Below are positions 1 to 10,083 of a stretch of 64,000 bases of DNA, one piece after another (position 1 is the stretch's first letter; each line of letters starts with the position of its first letter). The notes below the pieces were generated by a model. It saw nothing but the letters and a program-made list of their open reading frames with translations, was not told the DNA's origin and did not search any database. The stretch is taken from assembly GCA_907165135.1 (NCBI GenBank), contig OU015567.1, forward strand, positions 873,001 through 937,000, read 5' to 3'. The position numbers were made by a program, and so were the translations under genes. Source of the DNA: Oikopleura dioica (lineage: Eukaryota > Chordata > Appendicularia > Copelata > Oikopleuridae).

Positions 1-577
1 GAAGTAAAAAGAGAATGATCTAGTTTTCTCTCAAAAAAATTTTTAAGCGATTTTGATGAGATATTTTTCTCAAGAGCATGTATCAAATTTTTGGACATTT
101 TTAAGAAATCGTGGGACAAAACATGCCAAAAAATTTCATAATTATTTGTTATTTAGTTTGTCAATGGAAGCTGTTGATAAATGATGAGTAACAGCTAGTG
201 CTTAACCTTTTCGTTTTTATTTGATACTGTTTCAGACCAGAAATTAGTGGTTAAAAAAATAACATCCAAACAAAGGTTTTAGAAATATCAAAATCATGAT
301 ATTTACGTAATAAACATACATGATGCAAAACTTAACCATGGCCGGCGAAGATTTGGAACCACCCATCATTACTCCGCCCAACGACACGTGCGATAGTTAA
401 ATCGTCCAAGTTGAAGATTAACAATCCAATAAATAAAAACTAAGTTCAATTCTCAGGTGTCAGGTTGATACATATTTTCTCACGCGACTCATCGGTTTTG
501 ACACTGGAATTTGAACTTTTTTTTACTAAGTAAGTATTGTTTATTTTGCATCATAAAGAATAAGAGTAAAACGTTTT
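1..577. other. Repeated flank downstream of SLC43, no gene seen
   Basis: AT-rich sequence lying 3' of the minus-strand SLC43 gene. It is repeated almost base for base at 18246-18812, again next to SLC43 exon 7, so it belongs to the duplicated block. I see no convincing coding exon in either copy. Confidence 0.6.
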
Positions 578-3500
578 TTAGTTAATTTCACAATCATATC
601 CATTGTTTTCATGACCGGTACATGTTTTTGCTTGCTGATTCTTCTCGCAGCATGTTTTTTGCGCTGCCTGAATCAAGCCGACTTTTGGGATGAATAAATG
701 AAAGAGGCAAATTCCGCATATGACTGTGAATCCAATCGATACTGGCACAAAATCTCCATTTTCAACGCTATTGGAATCACCGAGAATAAGTCGAAAAAGT
801 GGATCAATAAGCCACATGGTTATTAATGAAGGAGCCATAAGAATGCCATCTGGGGTCGGCAACCTGAGTACAGGGTCAGGCTCAGGGTCAGGGTTCGAAA
901 ATTTTTTCTCGAAATTTACTCAGGAACTCAGGTCAGGGTTTTTCACTCAGTCAGGTACTCAGGCAAACAGGTCAGGCCTGCTCAGACTCAGGTACTCAGG
1001 TCAGACTCAGGGGCCTGACTCAGGGTAAAACACAGGGTTTTTACGACCAAGTTCACACTTTAAAATTATAAACTTTTCGTTTTGCCCAGATAACTTTCAA
1101 CCTGACAGTCCTGTAATCGGAAAATCCCCATAATGATGGAAAATCAGTGTAATTGGACCCCCCGACGTTGCTAATTGAGCCTTTTTAGTACTTTTTTAAG
1201 GTAACTCAGGCCCTGTGTGAGCAACTCAGGCCTATCTTTTAACTAAGGTCAGGGTCAGGCTCAGGGTTTTTTTTCTCGAGTCTCGACTTTACTCAGGCAC
1301 ACAGGTCAGGGCCTGTGTACTCAGTACTCAGGGGCCTGAGTCAGGGTTTTTCTCAGGTCAGGTTGCCGAGCCCAGAATGCCATAGAGTGTTGCATAATGT
1401 TGAGCGGGAAACATGGTTAATAGAAACTGAAAAATAAAATAGAATAGAAACTTAACTGAGGACTTACTAAATGCGGAGAAGCGTAAACAATTGTCTTTGC
1501 GATAGAAAAAATTATTATCAGCGCGTAAGCGTTTGCATTGTCGTCAAATGATTTCGCCTCAAAAAAGTCTTTTTTTGAATAGAAGTTTTTCTTACTTTAT
1601 AAATCATCTGAGCAGAACAGATTGTGCAGGCGAAGCCAGAATATATCATGATTATAATAAGTGAAACCATTTCTCCATTAATTTTTCCGTTTCTGTTGAT
1701 TTTTTTGCCGATATTGCTGAGTACTTCTGGAAATGTGGCAAAAATTGGTGAAGCAAATAGAAGATAGCCGTAGATTTCGAGAAGATGACTAATATGAGAT
1801 TTAAGTTCGGTCACATCAGCCGAATTTTTTGCGTATGACCATGTCAACCAAGCGTTGATCCAGCCTTATAATGTTAAAAATTTAAAACTAAAAATGAACG
1901 TTACCTTGGATACTTTTTATTCTTGTCGAATAAATTGTAAAAACGACAGAAAAAATTAAGTAAATCGGATTAAAGACATTTTCTTTAATTGATTTTTCTT
2001 TTGAGTTTTTTGTCTTGTTTCTTTCTTCAGATGTTTCCTCAATTGTATTTGCTTGATCGTTAATATTTTTTAATCTGGATATAATGTTGACTTTTGAAAA
2101 CTCGCAAATAGCCCAATCTGCTCCCGGAAAGTCGTAAGGCATCAGAAAAAAGGTTCTTATAAGAGTCACAATTTTAAATTCATATTATGAAATTGCGACT
2201 TTTCTGCTTATTTATTTTTAATATGAATCACAAGAACCTTAATGTTAAAAGAAACTCCGGTCCTTATGTGAACAAAAATCGACAAAGCTGTGAGAATACC
2301 CATCATCATTGCAAGGTTTTCATTTAAAGAAGAAGACAGTTTGCTCATTATCAAAAATGTCGCCACAGATGCATCATAAGTACCGGAAAAAACAACAACA
2401 GAGGCACCTGCGTATTTCCCCATTATTGAAGCACAAAAAGCATTAAGAACCACATAGGCAAGACCAGACCATGCAAAGAGAATGAATCCAGGGAAAAAAA
2501 GAATCTCCGCGAAATTGTAAAGAGACATCAGTAGAAGACCTAGTTTGTAATGACAAAGAGTTTTTTGGAAGGTCAATGATACCCCGATATCCCGATTATT
2601 TTGATATCAGCATTGTTCTTTTTATGATAAAGCAATGATAATATCGATTTAAATATCAAAAAAATTTTATCTTTTTGTCGTTAGTTTTTTGTCGTATTAT
2701 ATAATATATAACTTATATTAATTCATTAAATGAAAATATTCAGTATTTTTATACGTTTACTCTTCACAATTTAAGGAGGGGGTCGACGAGAATCGGAATT
2801 TCCGTGACCAAAAATGCGGAGAAACCTGCCTCGATAGTAAAATTTTTATGTTTCGGATGGAAAGAAAAGCGTTTGAAAAATCAAAAATGTTTACAAAACA
2901 TCGGTCTAGTGTTCACGAATTTTGCATTTTTGCTTGGTAAGCTTTCATTTACTCCGATTTTTATCTGAAATTAATTTTTTTGGGCAATTTTGAGCTTCAT
3001 TACGATGTTAACCAGGCCATAAACTTTCATTTAAGCATTTAATCAGCAAAATCTAAGATAAAATATTTTCGTCCAAATTTGAGGCACTAGCATTTCCTAT
3101 AGATTTTATATACTTTATCAACTTGAAGAATTCGATCCTTTGGCCAGAAAATGGTTTAAGGGGGTACCTAAACTCGACCTAAGTACCCTTAAAAATGCCA
3201 CGCTCGCCGAATGGGTTAAGCGGTGTATTCTGGCGGGTTAGTGTTTAATCAAATATGAAATACAAGCTATCTTATAAAATAAGTTAATTTTTGATATATT
3301 TTGAAAAATGGTAAATTACAGATGTTTTTTGATCATTTTATTGAGGGATTCGGAGTAAGCCCAGGGATGTAAAGGGTCATCCGTATTCCGGTGGTAGTGA
3401 TGGCAGTATGTAGTAGCAACATGTTACTTTATTTCCAACTCTGGACCATAAACCCCATTTATCGACCAAGGAAGGAAACGGACGTAATTTACACAAAAAA

Positions 3501-5819
3501 GGACCTTTTTTACATAGAATACAGACTTATTTTATACAGATCATAAACGGGAAGTATGCAATTAGCCTGGCCCCAAAACCAGGATTCGACCAAAATCGAT
3601 TTTCCATTTTCTTATGTAAAATATGTCCTTGTTCTATGTAAAATGAGTCCGTTTTACTTGATAATACCCGGTCCGATCACATGCACTCACGGGCAAGGGG
3701 CGAGCATGGGAGGGGAGGGCGGGCGAAATCACGCACCAATCTTGCGGAAAGGTTTTTTTCCTCGAAACATATATAGATTATTTTTACTAACCAAAACTTG
3801 TTATCGAGCCATATATTATTCTTGTCCAAAACATCCCAATTCTTTTCAAAATAAGTCCAACTAAAAGTACTCCAATCGTCATCGAAATGATTGCGACAGT
3901 GAACATAGTGTTGTAAAATTTCAGCGCTTCATTGCAGAGAGACTTGTTGGGACTCCAAATATCGTCCGTTCTATTTGAACATATTGTCGAGTAAAAAATT
4001 CCCTGTGATTTAAGCTCATCTTCAATAAATGAAAATCCAAAAATAACACCTAAAAAAAAAGATTTTAATTTTTTATTTAACTTCCCGATAAACAGGCGCC
4101 CGACGAAGCGCTCAAAAACAGGGTTGGGAGAGAGGGCAACCATGCGTTTTCAGCCCCGCGCGCAGTGCGAGTTAAAGCTTAAAAGGCTTTAAGCTCCTAC
4201 TTGCATAAGTTATAAAGTCTTAACGGTTATGCTGCATTTCTCTTTTCTTCCATGCTAGTCCGGAAAATGGAATCATACTGTACGTATTTTTAAGCAAAAA
4301 AATTGAAATTGTTGAAAAAAATTGGTACCAATTTTTGGTAATGCAGTACCGAGAATCTTTGGTAATTTAGACGAGCGCCCCCGTCGTCCGGGATATTCGA
4401 CTCTACAGTCTATGTGAACATCATCTTGTTCCGTTTTACGGAAAGGCGTATGTAGGGTACATTCCAAATGGAAAGATTATTGGTCTGAGGTAAGCCATTT
4501 ATATGTATGTATTCTCATTTTTGTCATTTAAGCAAAATTGCAAGAATCGTTGACCATTTCGCGCGAAGACTCCAAGTCCAGGAGCGGCTAACTCGTCAGA
4601 TAGCCGAGACTTTGGAGAAACAACTTTCTGCTCCTGGTGTTGCAGTTATGATCGAGTGCGAGTAAATATCAAATATGAGTTTTAACAGCGAGTTAAACCG
4701 CGTTCGAAATTGATTTTGTAGCATGCGTTTTGCAAAATTTCTTTTATTGCGGACATCTTTTAACCGATATTATAAGGCATATGTGTATGACAATGCGCGG
4801 CGTCGAAAAAGAGGGCTCGAAGACAGCGACATCCTGTATGCTTGGCTGCATAAAAGAAGATCAGAAATTACGCCAAGAATTTCTCTCCCTGGTGAAAAAT
4901 AGATAGATACTGTCTTTTATTGACACGATTTTTTACAATAAAGGGACACTTAAAATATTCTTTTGAAATTTGATCATCGTTGTTGAAAAAATTTTTGAAA
5001 AAACGAATAATTTGTCGCAGTACTTTTCTTTTTGAGCTTAAATCAGGTCAGTTAATCATACAAAAGAAAGTTTTTCAATCTCCATGGATACCAAATGAAG
5101 GAATTATGATATTCCTTAGGTTTAAATACGATTGGTTAGGAAAAAGATAAGTCTTAGGGATTAGGGTTAGGCAAAAGAGCTTTCTGATCCAAGCCCTTTC
5201 TGTCCAAAGCCGCCCTTGGTAAGACCTTCGGGGAGGTTGCGGGGGCTTGGTTACGTTAAGGCTGTTTCAATGACTTATTTTTTGTATCATTAAATTAGCC
5301 TGAACATTACGGTTCGGTTTACTACTTGATCAAAGTTTTTCACCTTGACAAATAATTCGTTTTTTAACCTTACGACCACAAATACCAACGATGCTACAAG
5401 CTCAACAAGGGCTAAGCATGATTTATACGATGAATTTGATGATGGGTCAAACTCAACAGAATCAGCAAAATAAGCTGTTGTAAAAAGGTCAGATCCAATT
5501 TATTTCTTCAGATAGACATTTTTGGAAATTAATAAAAATTTCACTCATTTTTCAAGGGAAATTAAGCATCGATGAGCATTTTTCCATTTGGCTGAGATCT
5601 TCCAAGGGCGATGAAGCAAAGAGAAAGGACTGATTCAGCGCCATCTCTGGCAGTTTTATTTTCAACTATTGAGCCCTTCATCTTGGTGTTCCATATCAAA
5701 GACTCCGAATGTTAAAATATTAATAAAATAAATTTAACAAACTATGAATAGAGATAATTACCTCCAAAAAGCATAATTTCAATCATCACTGATACAAACC
5801 AGATCAATTGTTTCATCAT
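578..5819 (-). CDS. SLC43-family membrane transporter (only complete copy)
   Basis: Seven exons on the minus strand: 5819-5762, 4049-3792, 2539-2263, 2155-1905, 1864-1597, a 27-nt exon at 1494-1468, and 1426-578. All phases join. The start gives MMKQLIWF, then a first membrane segment ([16 protein letters not shown]) that parallels the N-terminus of SLC43 nucleobase/large-neutral-amino-acid transporters. Later matches are FFLMPYDF in exon 4 (RTFFLMPR in the family) and [15 protein letters not shown] in exons 6-7. The family are 12-TM facilitators of the plasma membrane; nucleobase versus amino-acid substrate cannot be decided here. The intron between exons 3 and 4 is GA-AG. Intron 1 carries a GCH1 fragment and a CBR fragment. 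Exon 7 is interrupted by a 526-bp MITE at 850-1375; excision restores LYGILMAPS. GCH1 is divergent, 332 bp away. Activity depends on how exon 7 is processed. Confidence 0.82.
850..1375. mobile_element. hAT-like MITE inside SLC43 exon 7
   Basis: Terminal inverted repeats CTGGGGTCGGCAACCTGA (left) and CTGGGCTCGGCAACCTGA (right, reverse complement) differ at one base. An 8-bp target duplication AATGCCAT flanks the element (842-849 and 1376-1383). The interior is full of short CAGGTCAGG/CTCAGG-type repeats and has no transposase. The 8-bp duplication fits hAT-like transposition. Removing the element and one duplicate restores the transporter reading frame. The ORF across it at 720-1028 is only repeat sequence. 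Confidence 0.85.
2540..3791. other. SLC43 intron 2 with repeat-derived sequence
   Basis: This 1.25-kb intron separates exons 2 and 3; the splice gives [15 protein letters not shown] in phase. It holds repeat-like sequence shared with 24400-25584 and, in part, 37680-37870, 43930-44130 and 50070-50248. A short stretch at about 3196-3240 resembles the D-arm half of a tRNA but lacks a B box. No gene seen. Confidence 0.6.
4392..4906 (+). pseudogene. GCH1: GCH1 3' fragment inside SLC43 intron 1
   Basis: Carries the last three GCH1 exons ([20 protein letters not shown]; then [16 protein letters not shown]; then [10 protein letters not shown] to the stop) with the same introns as the full copies. 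Exon 1 is absent. The fragment begins just inside the right arm of the exonic MITE (about 4258-4391, target duplicate at 4384-4391). It lies within SLC43 intron 1 on the opposite strand, so it cannot encode a whole enzyme and is probably a by-product of unequal exchange. Confidence 0.85.
5552..5657 (-). pseudogene. Fragment of carbonyl-reductase-type SDR, C-terminal end
   Basis: The last ~35 codons of the SDR gene found complete at 7619-8975, ending in the same LNFP stop. It breaks off abruptly at about 5657 into the sequence upstream of SLC43 exon 1. With the GCH1 fragment at 4392-4906 it marks a partial copy of the GCH1-CBR interval inside SLC43 intron 1. The rest of 4907-5761 is repeat-block sequence, including a short Gln/Met-rich ORF at about 5411-5485 that I do not trust as a gene. 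Confidence 0.75.
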
Positions 5820-6151
5820 TTTAAGAAGAAAAATCTCCTTTCTCGTGAAATAAAAAAGGAAATCTCAATAATTCTATCCGTTTTTAATAAGCATTAAGCG
5901 TCGTTTTGGAAAGAAAGTCTGAATGAGAAGAGTCGGATTTTACGATTTTTTGATAACGACCATGAGAAATATCGCCCTGCTTATTATCAAAAAATGAGCA
6001 AGAATGTTTTAGCAACCGAAGTGATTTATAACAATTCAAAATATGAATAAACTCGGAGGCGCTATACATGAGAGTCATGGTCATGCGAAATAATAAGATT
6101 TAAAAAGAAGAACTCAAATCAAATTTTGCTAACATCTTTCTTAATCAAAAG
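5820..6151. promoter_or_regulatory. Divergent SLC43/GCH1 promoter interval
   Basis: A 332-bp spacer between two divergent start codons, conserved in all four units (26896-27227, 45620-45951, 62841-63172). In units 2 and 4 an ATATAAAAAG element lies about 50 nt upstream of the GCH1 ATG (27174-27183 in unit 2). Unit 1 has a substituted version (GATTTAAAAAG) and unit 3 has ATATATAAAG. Overlapping ORFs on both strands here change frame between copies and are probably not genes. Confidence 0.4.
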
Positions 6152-7145
6152 ATGTCCGACTCAAATCGAGATGTTGCGAACGCTTATAGAAATATCCTTA
6201 GAAATATCGGAGAAAATCCAGATCGAGAAGGATTGATAAAAACACCAGCAAGAGCCGCAAAAGCGATGGAATTTTTCACCAAGGGGTACAAAGAAGACAT
6301 AAACGATATTATGAATGAGGCGATTTTCACGGAAAAAAGTGAAGAAATGGTGATCGTCCGGGGGAACGCTACTCTAAATTACCAATTGGTAATGCATCGC
6401 CAATTTGGATAATTCATTACCAATTTAAGGTAATGCATTACCAAACTTTCCGAAAATGGCCAATTTTCTCAAGTCAAAGAGCCAGTTCGCGCTCCGCGCC
6501 TGTTTGAAAGGATACTTTTGAGATTTATTTACAGTTTGTTTCCAGAAATTATTGAAAAAAATGGTACCAATTTTTGGTAATGCAGTACCGAAAATCTTTG
6601 GTAATTTAGACGAGCGCCCCCGTCGTCCGGGACATTCGACTCTACAGTCTATGTGAACATCATCTTGTTCCGTTTTACGGAAAGGCGTATGTAGGGTACA
6701 TTCCAAATGGAAAGATTATTGGTCTGAGGTAAGCCATTTATATGTATGTATTCTCATTTTTGTCATTTAAGCAAAATTGCAAGAATCGTTGACCATTTCG
6801 CGCGAAGACTCCAAGTCCAGGAGCGGCTAACTCGTCAGATAGCCGAGACTTTGGAGAAACAACTTTCTGCTACTGGTGTTGCAGTTATGATCGAGTGCGA
6901 GTAAATATCAAATATGAGTTTTAACAGCGAGTTAAACCGCGTTCGAAATTGATTTTGTAGCATGCGTTTTGCAAAATTTCTTTGATTGCGGACATCTTTT
7001 AACCGATATTATAAGGCATATGTGTATGACAATGCGCGGCGTCGAAAAAGAGGGCTCGAAGACAGCGACATCCTGTATGCTTGGCTGCATAAAAGAAGAT
7101 CAGAAATTACGCCAAGAATTTCTCTTCCTGGTGAAAAATAGATAG
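6152..7145 (+). CDS. GCH1: GTP cyclohydrolase I, unit 1 copy
   Basis: Converts GTP to 7,8-dihydroneopterin triphosphate, the first and committed step of tetrahydrobiopterin synthesis; cytosolic homodecamer. Coding pieces are 6152-6361, 6631-6728, 6772-6900 and 7016-7145 (about 188 aa). The N-terminal helix region ([32 protein letters not shown]) is followed by the zinc and active-site motif LCEHHLVPF and by [10 protein letters not shown] with its second zinc Cys. Introns 6729-6771 and 6901-7015 are GT-AG. Between the first two pieces sits a 261-bp MITE. Removing it plus one target duplicate gives [15 protein letters not shown], exactly as the family requires; read straight through, the protein stops after about 86 aa. 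The same insertion occurs in units 2-4. The gene is divergent from SLC43 and convergent with the SDR. Confidence 0.88.
6362..6622. mobile_element. hAT-like MITE inside the GCH1 coding exon
   Basis: The left arm begins GGGAACGCTACTCTAAATTACC. The right arm, reverse-complemented, begins CGGGGGCGCTCGTCTAAATT. They form imperfect inverted repeats, with internal palindromes (ACCAATTGGT, GGTAATGCATTACC). An 8-bp duplication TCGTCCGG lies at 6354-6361 and 6623-6630. At about 6537 there is a remnant of a nested TA-type element (TACAGTTTGTTTCC), otherwise lost from this copy. Units 2-4 have the same insertion point but longer interiors. Confidence 0.8.
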
Positions 7146-7618
7146 ATACTATCTTTTATTGACACTATTTATTTTAACAATAAAGGGACACTTAAAATAT
7201 TCTTTTGAAATTTGATCATCGTTGTTCAATGTTTTCAAGAAAATAACAGAAATTTAACAGAAATTTCTGTCCAAAGCCGCCCTTGGTAAGACCTTCGGGG
7301 AGGTTGCGGGGGCTTGGTTACGTTAAGGCTGTTTCAATGACTTATTTTTTGTATGAACAAATTAGCCTGAACATTACGGTTTGGTTTACTTCTTGATCAA
7401 AGTTTTTCTCCTTGAAAAATATTTCGTTTTTTAACCTTACGACCACAAATACCAACGATGCTACAAGCTCAACAAGGGCTAAGCATGATTAATACGATGA
7501 ATTTGATGATGGGTCAAATTCAACAGAATCAGCAAAATTAGCTGTTGTAAAAAGGTCAGATCCACTTTATTTCTTCAGATAGACATTTTTGGAAATTAAT
7601 AAAAATTTCACTCATTTT
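7146..7618. other. GCH1-CBR convergent spacer
   Basis: Holds the GCH1 poly(A) signal (AATAAA near 7181), a short inverted repeat around CAAAGCCGCCCTTGG and GGGGGCTTGG, and a 27-codon Gln/Met-rich ORF near 7458-7541. That ORF recurs in other units, but its stop codon varies between copies. No confident gene. Confidence 0.5.
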
Positions 7619-8975
7619 TCAAGGGAAATTAAGCATCGATGAGCATTTTTCCATTTGGCTGAGATCTTCCAAGGGCGATGAAGCAAAGAGAAAGGACTGA
7701 TTCAGCGCCATCTCTGGCAGTTTTAGGCTAAATTTTATGTTTTCCTTGAAATACTCCTTTCTCACCTTTTTGCCAGGAACTCCAGCAGTCATATTAGTAT
7801 CGCAGAATCCAGGGCAAGCGGAATTTATCAGAATATTTTTTCTCTCAGAAACCGACTTTTTGCCGTAGAGCCGGGGTTTGCGAAAATGGAAGAGCGCGGA
7901 AAGAATATGCACTCGGACGCCCCGTGTTTTTCCCGCCGCAGAAGAGGGTGCTCTAAACTTTTGGGGCGCAAAAAGAAGAGGGTTGGCGCGGCGTGAGCGA
8001 AGTATTCGAGCTCTCGCACGCCAAGCCCTCTTTCAATTCATCCCCGGCGATTGAGCAAATAAAAGGACTTTTTGACACGGATTAGAGCTGAAATCAAGGC
8101 AGGGTACGAAGGATAAAAAGGCCCGAAGAAAGTTTTCTTCCCCCTTTTTTACGAATTTGCCGCATTTTTTCCCCGCGGAGAAGAAAGCGGGCGCCCGAGC
8201 GCAAATTCTTTCCGCGCTCTTCCCCTTTTACGAACCCCTGCCGTAGAGCCGAACGAGATTGTTAACGAGTAGCTTCGACATGTCGTAACCTTAAAATATA
8301 ACTGTATTTTCAACAAGTATTTCTTTAAAAACCGATCATCGACGTTTGTTCTGGACTTGGCCAACCATCAGTTTGAGCCTGAGATGGGTTTTTCTGATCT
8401 TCGATGAATCTTCTGGCAATAGTATCTAACTCGTCGAAAGTTGTTTTCGCGAGTGAACTTCTAAAGAAAAATAAATGGATAAGGTGATCAAAAACTTACG
8501 AAGATAGCTTTTGCCCATAATCAAAGACGTAATTTTCCTCAAAGATGTTCGGATTCGGGTTCAAATTGAGCATTCCTCGCAGTCCGAAAAAGCTGGAAAG
8601 GCAGACAATTCGAGCTCCCTCGCGAGCAAGAGGAAACAGTGATTTTAGAGCAGAAGAAATTCCAAAATAATTGACATCGATGGTCAATTTGATACTCTCA
8701 AATGATTTGTCGTTTATTTCTGGCGCAACACCTGCGTTCAAAACCAAAATATCAAAAGAAGACGGTCCCATCTTCTCTGCAAAATTCAGCACACTTTCTT
8801 CGTTGCTTATGTCTAGCTTTTCGACTTGCAATTTACCGCAATTCTCTATTTCCGGGAATCCTTCCGGGTTTCTCGCTGTCGCCACAATTTTTTTAACATC
8901 TTTCTCTCCAATTAAAAGTTTGACGCATTCAAGTCCGATTCCACGATTTCCGCCGACGACGATTGCAGTTTTCAT
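7619..8975 (-). CDS. Carbonyl-reductase-type short-chain dehydrogenase, unit 1
   Basis: NADPH-dependent SDR most like carbonyl reductase 1 (CBR1), about 290 aa. Exons are 8975-8500, 8460-8357 and 8289-7619. The cofactor motif GGNRGIG is at residues 8-14. LVLNAGV stands in the NNAG position, the catalytic Ser lies in IVCLSSFFG, and GWPSYDMSK contains the Tyr and Lys of YxxxK. ILINSACPGFCDTNM matches the CBR1 CCPGWVRTDM loop. The YxxxK motif appears only when the 67-nt intron (8356-8290) is spliced. Exon 3 is interrupted by a 370-bp MITE (7871-8240) with a duplicated CCGTAGAG; excision gives RLYGKKSVSERK in frame. CBR and sepiapterin reductase both act in the last steps of tetrahydrobiopterin synthesis or salvage, so its place beside GCH1 and PTS is suggestive. 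A general carbonyl reductase remains possible. Confidence 0.85.
7871..8240. mobile_element. hAT-like MITE inside CBR exon 3
   Basis: The left terminus CCGGGGTTTGCGAAAATGG and the reverse-complemented right terminus CAGGGGTTCGTAAAAGGGG pair as inverted repeats and continue through GAAGAGCGCGGAAAGAAT. The flanking 8-bp duplication CCGTAGAG lies at 7863-7870 and 8241-8248. A CAGGGG-type end with an 8-bp duplication is typical of hAT elements. There is no coding capacity. Copies occupy the same position at 30313-30577 (shortened) and 48500-48870. Confidence 0.85.
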
Positions 8976-10083
8976 TTCTTTGTATTTTTTACTTTTGGCT
9001 ATTGAAAAAGCTCAAAAATCGATAAAATCGACGTTTGCCGTGCATCGAAGCTGGTTTACGTAATCATCAACATATAATAATCGTTAAAAAGTTGATTTCA
9101 TCAAGAACAAATTTACTCGACGAGAGTTGAACAGTCGGGAAAATAGTTGATATAAGTTGTGGCTTGGAGTTTTTTGAAAAGCAGAATCGTTAAAAGCTCA
9201 AAACGCATCTTTTTGGAACTTGACTTTGAGAAGTGAGAATAAAGAGCTGGTTTAAAATTGCGTTAACATCGTTTCATGCATCAAATTTAATTGCAAATGT
9301 CAAGGACATATTTGAAAGTTTCGAGAGAGTTTTGACTGAAAATAACGAAATCGGTCGAAATGCACTTACAAGTTGGGGTTAACATTTCGTCCCTCAGTTT
9401 CCGATAAATTTCCAGAACTGCCATTTCGGTTTGAAGATCAAAAAAAAAATTATCCGAATGCGAGCTTGAAATTTCTTAGATACTTCTCAACCAATTATCG
9501 CCAAGCATCCAGAGAAAATAGTTTTTAAGGTGTTGAATTGAGTGTTGACTTCTGAGACGGAAGAACCTGTTTCTTCTATCTGTTTGATATTTTGTCCTGT
9601 AAAAAGTTTAAAAAGGTGACTCTCATTTAATAAAATTGATTTTAAAGCAAAACTCATAAGAAATGTAATAGAATTGATTTAAGTCGGCTAAGTTGAACTT
9701 TCTTCTATCCCAAGCTTTTTATGGCCAGTACAATCATTAAAAAGCCGGCTGCTTAATTTTTCGTAATTGACTTCGCCGAACGTACAAAAAATAAACTTTT
9801 TATCTGTAAGAGATACAAAATTTAAACTTATGTAAAAATGATTTGTGATAATTAATAAATGTTAAAATGAGCTTTATGCAAATTTTTGATGAAAAGTCAA
9901 ATTTGTGTACGTAACGCCGACAAATGCTCGTTATACCGCCTCATTTTTCCAGATGTCAATATGTCTAATATTAAGATAAGCTACACATCGGGAAATATTA
10001 GTTTGACACATTTTCATAATGAGAATAAACGAAAATGAGAAGAATAGGATCTCTGTTATTTTCGTCGATAGAAGCAAAGCGAA
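8976..10083. other. CBR/GPCR divergent intergenic region
   Basis: About 1.1 kb between the divergent CBR and GPCR starts, conserved at 31153-32315 and 39390-40553. AT-rich, with no family-like exon on either strand; presumably it contains both promoters. The two later copies carry an extra ~50-bp segment (around 31975-32023 and 40205-40255) absent from unit 1. Confidence 0.55.

Noticed and set aside
720-1028. 102-codon plus-strand ORF
   Set aside because: It lies across the MITE repeats and antisense to SLC43 exon 7; low-complexity Gly/Ser repeat.
3196-3245. tRNA-like stretch (CGCCGAATGGGTTAAGCGG)
   Set aside because: It resembles the D-arm of Leu/Ser tRNAs, but there is no B box and no acceptor-stem pairing. 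At best it is a relic of a tRNA-derived SINE. Same at about 25038-25080.
5884-6084. Minus-strand ORF upstream of GCH1 (and homologues)
   Set aside because: Recurs in the copies but lies in the divergent promoter, has no motif, no spliced partner, and the frame ends differ.
7458-7541. Gln/Met-rich 27-codon ORF ([10 protein letters not shown])
   Set aside because: Present in all units, but the stop codon moves between copies and other frames look equally coding-like; not enough evidence for a gene.
8500-8975. Sepiapterin reductase as firm identity of the SDR
   Set aside because: Motifs around GWPSYDMSK and SACPGFCDTNM follow carbonyl reductase 1 more closely; the sepiapterin role is left as inference.
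8671-9063. Plus-strand ORF of 130 codons opposite CBR exon 1
   Set aside because: Antisense shadow of the SDR coding strand, with no family resemblance; the minus frame has all SDR motifs.
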